Source of the DNA: CATOSK01 sp963665735
GTDB lineage: Bacteria; Chloroflexota; Dehalococcoidia; Lucifugimonadales; UBA3495
Direction of reading: 5' to 3'
NCBI GenBank assembly: GCA_963665735.1
Contig: OY762444.1
Span: forward strand, 1,984,001-2,048,000
DNA: 64,000 nt
Shown here: one piece after another, positions 8,307 through 16,219 of the stretch
How positions within the stretch are numbered: the first letter of the stretch is position 1
How the letters are laid out: each line of letters starts with the position of its first letter
Program-made: the position numbers and the translations under genes
Notes under the pieces: model-generated
The model's database searches: none
What the model saw: only the letters and a program-made list of their open reading frames with translations
Told to the model about the DNA's origin: nothing

Positions 8307-9311
8307 TTACCACTCGGAGCGGGGCGGGCGGAGCATGAGTTGGGCGACGGCTTCCCGGGCCGGCAGGTCCTCGAAAAGCACCTGGCGGGTGACTTGGGCG
8401 ATGGGCATTTCTACGACCAACTCGGCGGCCAGCTTTAAGGCCGCGCCGGTGGTGTTCACCCCCTCGGCTACGTTGTCCATAGAGTCGCGAATCTCCGGCC
8501 AGCTATGACCCTTAGCCAACTGCTCGCCCACGTAGCGGTTGCGGCTCAACGGGCTGGCGCAGGTGGCGATGATGTCGCCCAGCCCGGCCAGTCCGGCGAA
8601 GGTCAAGGGCTGCGCTCCGGCGGCTACCCCCAGGCGGGCGATTTCGGCCAAACCGCGAGTGACCAGGGCGGCCTTGGTGTTGTCTCCCATTTCCAGCCCG
8701 TCGCAGAATCCGGCGCCTAGGGCGATGATGTTTTTCAATGAGCCGGCCAGTTCAACGCCAACCACGTCGTCGCTGGTATAGACCCGCAGCGTGGGCGACA
8801 TCAGGATTTCCTGCGCCCTGGCTACGTTGTCCGGGTCGGCCCCGGCAATGACCGTCGAGGCCGGTTTGCCCTGGGCCATTTCCTTGGCCAGGTTGGGGCC
8901 GGACAGGACGCAGATTCCCGGATGCAGCGACGGGGCCAGCTCTTCCCGGATTACCTGGCTCATGCGCCGTCCGCCGGGCAGTTCCAGCCCCTTGGCGACG
9001 CTCAAGACCAGTGTTCCGGGGGATACGTGGCGGCTGACGGCGCGCAGGTTTTCCCGCACCCGGTCAGAGGGGACGGCGATTATCACCAGCCCGGCGGGGC
9101 CGACGGTTGCGGCGGCATCGGCGGAGGCGGACAGGCAAGGCGGAAAGGGAACGCCGGGCAGAAAACGCCGATGCTCCCGGTGGCGTTCCAAGTCGGCGGA
9201 TTCTTCGGCGGTACGGGTCAGGATGGTACACGACACCCCGGCCCGCGCCAGGATGATGCCCAGCGTGGCGCCCCAGGTGGTTGAGCCGATTATGGCTACC
9301 CTGTCCGTCAA
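8307..9311 (-). CDS. gpsA: Glycerol-3-phosphate dehydrogenase [NAD(P)+]
   Basis: A 334-residue enzyme that reduces dihydroxyacetone phosphate to sn-glycerol-3-phosphate for phospholipid synthesis. The Rossmann start is GSTTWGATLG instead of the usual GxGxxG, with the first glycines altered. The SVAKGLE, SGPNLAKEMAQG, ELAGSLKNIIALGAG (catalytic lysine) and GDNTKAAL motifs are intact. The start codon is TTG, preceded by AAGAGAAG. plsY, which uses the product, lies 200 bases upstream on the same strand, so the two form a phosphatidic-acid supply locus. Confidence 0.93.
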   Translation of the reverse strand: MTDRVAIIGSTTWGATLGIILARAGVSCTILTRTAEESADLERHREHRRFLPGVPFPPCLSASADAAATVGPAGLVIIAVPSDRVRENLRAVSRHVSPGTLVLSVAKGLELPGGRRMSQVIREELAPSLHPGICVLSGPNLAKEMAQGKPASTVIAGADPDNVARAQEILMSPTLRVYTSDDVVGVELAGSLKNIIALGAGFCDGLEMGDNTKAALVTRGLAEIARLGVAAGAQPLTFAGLAGLGDIIATCASPLSRNRYVGEQLAKGHSWPEIRDSMDNVAEGVNTTGAALKLAAELVVEMPIAQVTRQVLFEDLPAREAVAQLMLRPPRSEW

Positions 9312-9509
9312 CTTCTCTTACCCCGCCCCGAGTGAAAAATCATTCCCGCGAAATGGGGGGCCACCCCTTGCTTTAGGGTAAGTAGAATGGAGGTCAAGAG
9401 GGTGTGTTGAAAGTCCCTTCCTCGCTCTCTTCCCAACAGGATACCACCCCCACCCTAACCCTCCCCCTCGTAGGGGGAGGGGACTTGTTACACATCCCCT
9501 AAGAGCTAG

Positions 9510-10235
9510 TCAGTCAATCCTGGCGGCGGGGGCGCCCAGGCGCCGCTCGGTGCCTTGCATCAGCCGTTGGATGTTGTCCCGGTGCTGCCAGATGATAATT
9601 GCCCCCCCGATAACCACGTACCAACCGTAAATGGCCGAATACATCCCCAGCCAGGCCAGGGCCAGCAGCGACCCCACGGCGACGATAACGCCGACGATGG
9701 ACCCCAGGGACAGGTAGCGGCTGAGCAGGGCCACCGGCAGGAAGGCGATGGCGGCTATGCCGGCGGCGATGGGGGCCATGACCAGCAGGCCGCCGAATCC
9801 GGTGGCTATGCCCCGTCCGCCTCGGAAGGCCAGGAACACCGGCCAGTTGTGACCGACCAAGGCCAGCAATCCGGCGGCGACTTCCCCGGCGGTATCGCCT
9901 ACCACTTCCCGGGCCAGTATCACGGCGGCCAAGCCCTTGCCCAAGTCCAGCAGCAACACCACGGCGGCCATTTTGCCGCCCCCGGTGCGGAGTACGTTGG
10001 TCATGCCGGTGCGCCCGCTGCCCCACTCCCGGAGGTCTATGCCCCGCCGCCAGTGCATCAGCCAGTAGCCCCAGGGGATGGAGCCGATGAAGTAGGCCAG
10101 TACCAGCGCAACGGCGTAGCGGTAAAACCGGGGCGGGTCAAGAGCGTCCAGGGCGAACACGGCAGCCACTCCCCCGGCAACCAGCAGGGGGAGGGAAACT
10201 ACGCAAAGCACTGTGGGGTTGAAAACTCGGTTCAT
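9510..10235 (-). CDS. plsY: Glycerol-3-phosphate acyltransferase, acyl-phosphate type
   Basis: A 241-residue integral membrane acyltransferase making lysophosphatidate from acyl-phosphate and glycerol-3-phosphate. The three PlsY motifs are visible: GSIPWGYW, GSGRTGMTN (usually GSGNxGATN) and GHNWPVFLAFRGGRGIATGFG. About six membrane segments are predicted by eye. The ATG at 10233-10235 overlaps the der stop as ATGA, which points to translational coupling, so the longer upstream extension is rejected. It forms a functional pair with gpsA downstream. Confidence 0.9.
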   Translation of the reverse strand: MNRVFNPTVLCVVSLPLLVAGGVAAVFALDALDPPRFYRYAVALVLAYFIGSIPWGYWLMHWRRGIDLREWGSGRTGMTNVLRTGGGKMAAVVLLLDLGKGLAAVILAREVVGDTAGEVAAGLLALVGHNWPVFLAFRGGRGIATGFGGLLVMAPIAAGIAAIAFLPVALLSRYLSLGSIVGVIVAVGSLLALAWLGMYSAIYGWYVVIGGAIIIWQHRDNIQRLMQGTERRLGAPAARID

Positions 10236-11662
10236 CCGTGTCTGAACAGTAAACGCAAGTGGGTATGGCTGAAATCGAAGGTATCCCGGATTTTGTTTTC
10301 CAGGTAACGACGGTAAGAGAAGTGTACCAGCTTGGGGTCGTTGCACGTAAAGAGAAAGGTGGGCGGATTGGCGGCAACTTGGCGCAAGCGGGTTATCCGC
10401 AGCCGTTGGCGGCGGTGTCCCTTGACCGGCGGCGGCTGGTGGTCAACCAACGCCTCGGCCAGCAGGTATTGGAGTTCCCGGGTGGGCGCCCAGCGCTGGC
10501 GTTCTTCCCAAAGCTCCAGGGCGGTCTGCATCAGCCCGTCAATGCCGTGGCCGTGCAGGGCGGAAATAAAGCTGATGGGGGTGTAGGGCATGAAGTGGAG
10601 CAACTCCTGGACCCGGGCCACCGCCCGCCGCTTGGCGTAACGCTCGGTTTCGTCCACCAAGTCCCACTTGTTGACCACCACAATCAGCCCCCGGCACATA
10701 TCCCAGGCCAGCCCGGCGATGTGGGCGTCCTGGGCCGTGGCCAACTCGGTGGCGTCAGTGACCAGCAGGGTAATGTCGCTGCGATTCACGGCGTTGACCG
10801 CCCGCAGCACGCTGTATTTTTCGATTCCCCGTTCCCGTCGGCCGGGCCGGCGGATTCCCGCCGTGTCAATGGCGGTGATGTCCTGGCCGCGGTAGCTGAA
10901 ATCGGTGTCCAGGGCGTCGCGGGTGGTGCCGGCCACCGGGCTGACGATGGAGCGGTCTTGCCCCAGCAGGGTGTTGAGCAGCATGGACTTGCCCACGTTG
11001 GTGCGCCCGACGATAGCCAGTTTCAGCGGAGTTGACGTTGCCGGGGGCGGCTCTGGCGGGGCGTCGGCGTCGAAAAAATCCTCTTCGTCGGGGAATTGGC
11101 CGCCGGGCAGGACGGCCTTGACCTTATCCATCAGGTCGTAGATGCCGTGGTTGTGGTAGGCGCTAATCAGGTGAGTTTCGGCCATGCCCAGTTGGTAGAA
11201 CTCCGAGGCCGACGCCTCCCGGTTGTCGTTGTCCACCTTGTTGACCACCAGAAAGACGGGTTTGTTGGAGCGGCGCAGGCGGTGGGCGATTTCCAGGTCG
11301 GCGGCGGTGACGCCCTGGATGGCGTCGGTGAGGAACAGGGTCAAGTCGGCCTCGGCCATTGCCATGTCCGCCTGTTCCTGCACCATCTGGCGGATGTGGC
11401 CCTCCGGGTCTGACTCCAGGCCGCCGGTGTCCACCAGGATAAACTGGGTTCCTTCCCAATCGGCCTCGGATATGAGCCGGTCGCGGGTGGTGCCGGCCAC
11501 GTCGGACACGATGGCCTGCCGTCGGGACAGAATGCGGTTGAAGAGGGAGGACTTGCCGACGTTGGGCCGCCCGACGATAGCCACCACCGGCAGGGGGGCT
11601 GGGGCGAATTGCGAATCTTCGCCGGCGTTTTCGGTTGTAACCGGGTAAACCTCTTGGGTCAC
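10232..11662 (-). CDS. der: Ribosome-assembly GTPase Der (EngA)
   Basis: A 476-residue protein with two tandem Era-like G domains. The first has GRPNVGKSS, AGTTRD, DTGG and NKVD. The second has GRTNVGKSM, AGTTRD, DTAGI and NKWD. A C-terminal KH-like domain follows. It acts in 50S subunit maturation. An acidic linker (FPDEEDFFDADAPPEPPP) joins the G domains. The start is GTG with AAGGAACGG upstream. The stop overlaps plsY, as seen in several bacterial genomes where der-plsY-gpsA cluster. Confidence 0.95.
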   Translation of the reverse strand: MTQEVYPVTTENAGEDSQFAPAPLPVVAIVGRPNVGKSSLFNRILSRRQAIVSDVAGTTRDRLISEADWEGTQFILVDTGGLESDPEGHIRQMVQEQADMAMAEADLTLFLTDAIQGVTAADLEIAHRLRRSNKPVFLVVNKVDNDNREASASEFYQLGMAETHLISAYHNHGIYDLMDKVKAVLPGGQFPDEEDFFDADAPPEPPPATSTPLKLAIVGRTNVGKSMLLNTLLGQDRSIVSPVAGTTRDALDTDFSYRGQDITAIDTAGIRRPGRRERGIEKYSVLRAVNAVNRSDITLLVTDATELATAQDAHIAGLAWDMCRGLIVVVNKWDLVDETERYAKRRAVARVQELLHFMPYTPISFISALHGHGIDGLMQTALELWEERQRWAPTRELQYLLAEALVDHQPPPVKGHRRQRLRITRLRQVAANPPTFLFTCNDPKLVHFSYRRYLENKIRDTFDFSHTHLRLLFRHG

Positions 11663-11847
11663 TTGTTCACCGTTCCTTGACTGTCATTGGGGAAAGGGTC
11701 ATCTTTGCGGTAGGGCAGGGTGACCACAAGGGTCGCCCCTACGGGGATGTATAGGGCAAGAATTTCTGGATACCGGCCTGCGCCGGTTTGATGGGTTTGT
11801 TTTGTTAGGCATTAGCACGACCGTGACGGGCTACCAGTCAAATACGA

Positions 11848-12756
11848 CTATTGAAACAGGAACTCCAGCAATGCTTTTTGGCCGTGGAGCCGGTTGTTGG
11901 CCTGCTGGTAGGCCAACGATTGCGGATGTTCCAGCATCCCATCGGCAACCTCTTCTCCGTAGTGGGCCGGCATATCGTGCATGAAGGCCGCGCCGGGTTT
12001 GGCTTGCCCCAGCAGCGCGGCGTCCACGGTATAGCCCTGGAAGGCCCGCTGCCGGGCCGCCGTTTCCGCCTCGTCGCCCATGCTGGTCCAAACGTCGGTA
12101 TATACCACGTCGGCGCCCTTGACCGCCTCCGCCGGGGCGGTGACGGTAACGATTTCCGCGCCGTCCGCGCGCTCGTGGGCCGCCGCCAGGGTAGGCTCGT
12201 CTATGCGGTATTCCGGGGGCGACGCTATGGCGAAGTTGACGCCCAGGGGCGGCGCGCCCAGGCACAGGCTGCGGGCGACGTTGTTGCCGTCGCCGATGAA
12301 AGCCAGCGTCTGCCCGGCCAGCTCTCCCCGATGTTCGCGGATGGTCAGCAGGTCGGCGATGGTCTGGCAGGGGTGTTCCCAGTCGGACAGGGCGTTTATC
12401 ACCGGCACGGCGGAGTAACGGGCCAACTCCGCCAGTTGTTGGTGGGAGAACACCCGGGCGATGATGCAGTCCACGTAGCCGGACAGGACGCGGGCCACGT
12501 CGGACACCGGCTCCCGCCCGCCGAGGCCGACTTCCTGCGGCCCCAGGTACAGGGAGTAACCGCCCAATTCCTCGATGCCCACCTGGAAGCTGACCTTGGT
12601 GCGGAGAGACGGTTTCTCGAACAGCAGGGCGAACTTTTTGCCGCGCAGGGGTTGGCCGCCTCCCTGGGATTTCATAGCCAGGGCACGGCCGATGATATGG
12701 CCGACTTCCTCGGCGGTGAGGTCAGTAATGGAAATTAGGTCTCTCTTGGCTGCCAT
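11848..12756 (-). CDS. argF: Ornithine carbamoyltransferase (altered active-site motif)
   Basis: A 302-residue carbamoyltransferase of arginine synthesis. The carbamoyl-phosphate motif FEKPSLRTKVSF (about residues 50-61), HPCQTIADLLT (about 127) and DVWTSMGDE, the ornithine-specific loop, are present. The usual HCLPAHRG motif reads HDMPAHYGEEV, so the cysteine that contacts ornithine in characterised enzymes is aspartate. The rest of the C-terminus (NRLHGQKALLEFLF) is normal. No other arg gene is adjacent. An N-acetyl- or N-succinyl-ornithine variant is possible but the SMGDE loop favours the ornithine enzyme. Confidence 0.88.
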   Translation of the reverse strand: MAAKRDLISITDLTAEEVGHIIGRALAMKSQGGGQPLRGKKFALLFEKPSLRTKVSFQVGIEELGGYSLYLGPQEVGLGGREPVSDVARVLSGYVDCIIARVFSHQQLAELARYSAVPVINALSDWEHPCQTIADLLTIREHRGELAGQTLAFIGDGNNVARSLCLGAPPLGVNFAIASPPEYRIDEPTLAAAHERADGAEIVTVTAPAEAVKGADVVYTDVWTSMGDEAETAARQRAFQGYTVDAALLGQAKPGAAFMHDMPAHYGEEVADGMLEHPQSLAYQQANNRLHGQKALLEFLFQ

Positions 12757-12930
12757 TGGCCGAACCGTCCAAAAAATCGTGGGCTTCCCTCACGATATTA
12801 TATGGGCGGAGCCGACCCAGCATCAACAACGGGCAGTTGCCCGGCGGTTTCGTTAACAGTGTTTATTCATGTCAATTACCTACCCACTGTAAAACGAACC
12901 GGAAACGAACTGAAAATGAAACCCGAAAAT

Positions 12931-12939
12931 TGCTATAAT
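12931..12939 (+). promoter_or_regulatory. Orphan extended -10 promoter
   Basis: TGCTATAAT on the plus strand within an AT-richer stretch that repeats GAAACGAA/GAAAATGAAA-type words (about 12890-12980). No plus-strand gene starts within the next kilobase, which suggests a small RNA or a decayed gene. Confidence 0.45.
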
Positions 12940-12945
12940 TTACGC

Positions 12946-13060
12946 ACGAAATCCCGAAATGAAACGAAAATGAGCGGGAAATGACCAGCGCCGGCGTTGG
13001 TCGCCAACGTCTTGGCATTGGGCGCAAAAAGACCGGAGCTATTGACGATAGCTCCGGTCT
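12946..13060 (+). ncRNA. Candidate small RNA
   Basis: Between the orphan promoter and the strong hairpin at 13030-13060 lies about 115 bases with a second small stem (GCGTTGG/CCAACGT at about 12993-13011). There is no recognisable Rfam-type family. The hairpin may only serve the converging minus-strand gene, since its U-tract is on that side. Confidence 0.25.
13030..13060 (-). terminator. Rho-independent terminator of the small basic gene
   Basis: An 11-bp perfect stem (AGACCGGAGCT/AGCTCCGGTCT) with a 9-base loop. Read on the minus strand it is followed by TTTTTGCG, 17 bases after the stop of the 67-residue gene. Confidence 0.8.
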
Positions 13061-13076
13061 TGGCTTTGCCGTGGAA

Positions 13077-13280
13077 TCACCCCAATCCCAGGAAACTACG
13101 CAGCCTACTCAGTTTTCCGAATCCCTTACCCTTGCGTCCTTTCTTCATCGAACCCGGCAGACGGATTACCGGAGCGTTTTCCGAAGGTGTAATCCGTGGC
13201 GGCCCGGTGAACGGAGTAATGATAGCGAAAGCCCTTCTCTTGGGGGGACCTGTATTCCGGTCTTTCTCAGTGTCTGCCAT
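13077..13280 (-). CDS. Small basic protein, unknown function
   Basis: 67 residues starting MADTEKDR, rich in Lys/Arg/Gly/Pro, with PPKRRAFAIITPF in the middle and a KKGRKGKGFGKLSRLRS tail. No known family is recognised. The start is supported by GAGGGG 7 bases before the ATG. The gene begins 23 bases after the membrane-protein gene and is followed by a clear terminator, so the two are probably one transcript. The positive charge would suit nucleic-acid or membrane-surface binding, which is speculative. Confidence 0.6.
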   Translation of the reverse strand: MADTEKDRNTGPPKRRAFAIITPFTGPPRITPSENAPVIRLPGSMKKGRKGKGFGKLSRLRSFLGLG

Positions 13281-13303
13281 TTGTTTTCCCCTCGGATCCT
13301 TTA

Positions 13304-13936
13304 TCACGCATCCATTATATCGTAAACAGTGGTGGCGCCCCAACCCTGAGAAGCCCGTGAACGTCTGGAATCATAATAGTACGTGCAAATGCTGACTGTA
13401 TTCACATCTACGGGGACAAAAAACTCAGATAATTCCTGGCGTGTCTCCCCCGGTTCAATGACGACTCCGTCGCTGCCCCAAGTGAACGAACCTTCGTCGA
13501 GAGTCGGCCATTGGAAATCTTGTGTTCCTTCATCCCGGAGGAATTGGTCGATTAAATTTTGCTCTCCTTCATCCCCAGCCGGCGCTATTTGTTGCAGAAG
13601 GAAGAAGCCTTCCTGGACATCAACTCTCACCCGGGAGCCGTTGCGCAGGGTAACGGTTACGTCAATATGAACGTATCTGTCGCCGATGCGTCGGTGATTG
13701 ACTACGTGGGAGACCGTCAGGTGTGGCTCGAAATCCCTGAAAATTTGCAGCTTGTAAACCGCGAAGAATCCGCCGACTATAATGGCCAGCAAAGTCGCCG
13801 CATCCAGGACAATCCCTATCGAGTTTTCGACCCTTTGAGTGTCCTCGACGGCCAGGTAAAGGACGGCAGGAATTCCACCCGCCAGCGCCAAGCCGACGAA
13901 AATGATTGATGCCCCTGACAACCACCGTCCACCCAT
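13304..13936 (-). CDS. Two-helix membrane protein, unknown
   Basis: 210 residues. Two hydrophobic helices (about residues 6-28 and 43-62) are followed by a soluble, mostly beta domain of about 145 residues starting HLTVSHVVNHRRIGDRYVHIDVTVTL. That domain resembles a generic extracytoplasmic beta sandwich, but no family is recognised. The ATG at 13936 is chosen over a TTG one codon earlier; AAGGGAAGG lies just upstream. It is probably the first gene of a two-gene unit with the small basic protein. Confidence 0.7.
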   Translation of the reverse strand: MGGRWLSGASIIFVGLALAGGIPAVLYLAVEDTQRVENSIGIVLDAATLLAIIVGGFFAVYKLQIFRDFEPHLTVSHVVNHRRIGDRYVHIDVTVTLRNGSRVRVDVQEGFFLLQQIAPAGDEGEQNLIDQFLRDEGTQDFQWPTLDEGSFTWGSDGVVIEPGETRQELSEFFVPVDVNTVSICTYYYDSRRSRASQGWGATTVYDIMDA

Positions 13937-14076
13937 CAAAACCTTCCCTTGAACTTTCTGTCTCCCGTCTTGCTTCCCGCCGCCGCTTTGCCCATTCTAA
14001 CCCAACCGTCGCCCTCGCCGGTTTTTGGTATTATGGGGCGACGCCGTTGCTAACTTCGGGCGTCGGGGAGCGGGAG

Positions 14077-14430
14077 ATGACCAGCGCGAATATCCGGCCC
14101 GGCATTGCCGGCCAGCGGCAGACCCTGGTTTGCGAACACAACGTCGCCGGCCACGTGGACAAGTTCAGCACGCCGTCCATGATTAGCCTGATGGAGCGGG
14201 CCGCTATTGAGGCGGTGGCCCCGTTCCTGGAGGACGGTCAGACTTCGGTGGGATTTGAGGTAAACGTGCGTCACCTGGCCCCGGCGGACCTTGGGGCGAC
14301 GATTATCGCCCACGCCGAGTTGACCGAGGTTGACCGCAATCGGCTGACCTTCGCGGTGACGGCGTTCAACGGCGATACGAAAATCGGGGAGGGCACCCAC
14401 CGCCGGGCGATTATCAACCGTCCGGGGTAG
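14077..14430 (+). CDS. FlK-like thioesterase family protein
   Basis: 117 residues with a hotdog-fold thioesterase pattern. HVDKFSTPSMISLMERAAIEAV carries the Thr/Ser and Glu expected of the fluoroacetyl-CoA thioesterase (FlK) group, and NVRHLAPADLGATI supplies the histidine. Such proteins hydrolyse short acyl-CoA thioesters; the substrate here is unknown. The ATG at 14077 has GGGGAGCGGGAG before it. Earlier in-frame starts lack a ribosome site. An extended -10-like TGGTATTAT lies about 50 bases upstream. Confidence 0.75.
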   Translation: MTSANIRPGIAGQRQTLVCEHNVAGHVDKFSTPSMISLMERAAIEAVAPFLEDGQTSVGFEVNVRHLAPADLGATIIAHAELTEVDRNRLTFAVTAFNGDTKIGEGTHRRAIINRPG

Positions 14431-14678
14431 TTCCCGCAGAATGATGGTATTTTCGCTCAGGACTTGGATTCCCGCTTCCGCGGGAATGACGGCGGGCGTG
14501 GGGGAATGACGGCGGGCGTGGGGGAATCCAGAAATTCCAATCGCCAAGGATGGGATGAATTATCCCGCTTTCGCCGGTGTGGGGGTTGGTATAGAATATC
14601 CCCGCCGAACAACACCTTTGAGGACGCCCAAACAGCGGCAATGCCATTCTTCTCCTACGGCCCAACGCCAGGTGCGAT

Positions 14679-15473
14679 ATGACCACACCCGACATCTTCG
14701 CCAAAACGTCCCAGCTCACGGGCCGCTTCCGGCTGCCCGACCCGCCGGAAGACCCGGAAGACAAGATGACCAGTTTCGACCACCTGACCATCAACGGCAA
14801 CGCTTACCACCTCCGGCAGCACTTGCTGGCCCAACACCTGGGCGACCCCGAAACGACCCTGGTGGCCGGGGACCGCTACATGGTGGTACGGCCCACCCGT
14901 TCCCTGGCGGGCAGCCGTTACCCCGACCTGCTGGTGGCCTTTGACGCGGACCCGGCAGCCTACAAGGACAGCAACGGGTACATCATCGAGGAGCAGGGCA
15001 AGCCGCCGGACTTCGCTATGGAAATCGCCTCCCGCAGCACCGGACGGACCGACGCAACGGATAAGCGGGAGGATTACGCGGCCCTGGGCATTGGTGAATA
15101 CTGGCGGTTTGACGAGACGGGGGAGTATCACGGGACGCGGCTGGCCGGGGACATTCTGGTGGACGGGGTGTACCAACCCGTTGCCCTGGAGGAACTGTCC
15201 GACGGGAGCTTGCAGGGCTACAGCCCCGTCCTGAACCTGTACTTGCGCTGGGAGAGTGGGGCGTTGCTGTTCTACGACCCGGCCACCGGCCAGCCCATCA
15301 ATACCCTTGAGTCTGAAAGCGCCCGCGCCGACAGCGCCGAAACCAGGGCCGGCAACGCCGAAGCCCGGGCCGCCGCCGAGCGGGAAGCCCGAAACGCCGC
15401 TGAAGCCCGCGCCAATAGCTCCGAAGCCCGTGTCCGCGAACTGGAAGAACAGCTCCGCCGCCGCAATCCCTGA
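14679..15473 (+). CDS. Uma2 family (DUF820) putative endonuclease, copy 3
   Basis: 264 residues, nearly the same protein as copy 1 at 6505-7299 but on the other strand. Core motifs YPDLLVAFD and FAMEIASRST are identical and differences cluster in the coiled-coil tail (ARAEARAAAE, ARANSSEAR). The leader (GGCCCAACGCCAGGTGCGAT before the ATG) matches the leader of copy 2 better than that of copy 1. Downstream, the duplication continues through the intergenic segment into the 3' end of a DUF488 gene, then breaks at a transposase remnant. Confidence 0.87.
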   Translation: MTTPDIFAKTSQLTGRFRLPDPPEDPEDKMTSFDHLTINGNAYHLRQHLLAQHLGDPETTLVAGDRYMVVRPTRSLAGSRYPDLLVAFDADPAAYKDSNGYIIEEQGKPPDFAMEIASRSTGRTDATDKREDYAALGIGEYWRFDETGEYHGTRLAGDILVDGVYQPVALEELSDGSLQGYSPVLNLYLRWESGALLFYDPATGQPINTLESESARADSAETRAGNAEARAAAEREARNAAEARANSSEARVRELEEQLRRRNP

Positions 15474-15552
15474 AGCCGGCCGGTTCCAACTTTCGATGGT
15501 GGGCGTCAGGCTGCACTTACCGCCGGGGGGGTCCCGGCATTGCCAACCAAGT

Positions 15553-15606
15553 TCACCGCAATTCCCCTACTTCCAGGGCCGGGGCATTTTCCAACAGCCA
15601 TTGGGG
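15553..15606 (-). pseudogene. Truncated 3' end of a DUF488 gene
   Basis: About 54 bases match the last codons of the DUF488 gene at 6060-6431 (ending LLENAPALEVGELR then stop), in the same convergent position relative to Uma2. Upstream of QWLL the similarity stops abruptly and transposase-derived sequence begins. It is a remnant of the duplicated segment, not a gene. Confidence 0.8.
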
Positions 15607-15865
15607 ATGAAGGGGAGGGGGCGCCAGCTCTTCCACTTGGGCCCCGCTTCCGGGGCAGCAGGGACTGGTCGGTCCCGTCTTGCTTGAAGCGGTGGCAGTA
15701 CTTGTAAAAGGGCTGCCGGTTGGCGCCGTGGAACCGGTGGGAGTCCTCCAGGAACCGGAACTGAGGATGCTTGCCGGGCTTGACCAGTTCAAACTCCCCG
15801 ATGAGAAACCGCCACTTCTGCGCCAGGTTCCGCTCAATGGTGCGATTCTTGCTGTTGTTCCGCAT
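15607..15865 (-). pseudogene. Transposase N-terminal fragment (frameshifted, truncated)
   Basis: The ATG-initiated frame encodes about 75 residues starting MRNNSKNRTIERNLAQKW and including FHGANRQPFYKYCHRF and LLPRKRG, which resemble the N-terminal helix-turn-helix domain of a family of DDE transposases. After LLPRKRG the expected continuation, PKWKSWRPLPFI, is found in a different frame, and it then runs into the DUF488 remnant. So the element is both frameshifted and truncated. No terminal inverted repeats or target-site duplication were found. Confidence 0.65.
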
Positions 15866-15964
15866 CTTAGCCTCCAGGTCGGTACTGCCTTTTTATACCA
15901 ATCTGTCAACGAATTACCCGACACATACAGGAATGACGGTTGAAAAGAAGGGCGCTAATGATAA

Positions 15965-15995
15965 AGACCCTGGCCGGGTTTAGGGGCCAGGGTCT
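15965..15995 (-). terminator. Rho-independent terminator
   Basis: An 11-bp stem (AGACCCTGGCC/GGCCAGGGTCT) with a 9-base loop, followed on the minus strand by TTTATCATT. It sits 29 bases beyond the stop of the 64-residue gene. Confidence 0.75.
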
Positions 15996-16024
15996 GCTAC
16001 GGTCTGCCGGGAATGGCAGAGGGA

Positions 16025-16219
16025 TTAGCCGGGGTTGTGGGTGTCCACCAGGGACAGGACCCGGGAGTCCAGGCTGCTCCGGCGCTCTTCCAGCATCCCG
16101 GAGTCGGCGAAGGCGACGGCCAGGTGGGCGTCGCGCTGGATTTCTTCCCAGTCGGGTTCCAACTCGTATTCGTCGCGGAGTTCGTCAAACAGGGCCTCAA
16201 GGGAATCTCGGTCGAACAT
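16025..16219 (-). CDS. Small acidic protein, unknown
   Basis: 64 residues, MFDRDSLEALFDELRDEY..., strongly acidic and probably helical, with no recognised family. The gene has its own AGGAGGAGG-containing leader and a terminator immediately downstream, a complete transcription-unit layout that supports a real gene. Its partners are unknown, and the flanking sequence on both sides is repeat-derived. Confidence 0.6.
   Translation of the reverse strand: MFDRDSLEALFDELRDEYELEPDWEEIQRDAHLAVAFADSGMLEERRSSLDSRVLSLVDTHNPG

Noticed and set aside
12981..13395. Plus-strand frames of 114 and 132 codons
   Set aside because: Shadows of the minus-strand small basic gene and its terminator hairpin.
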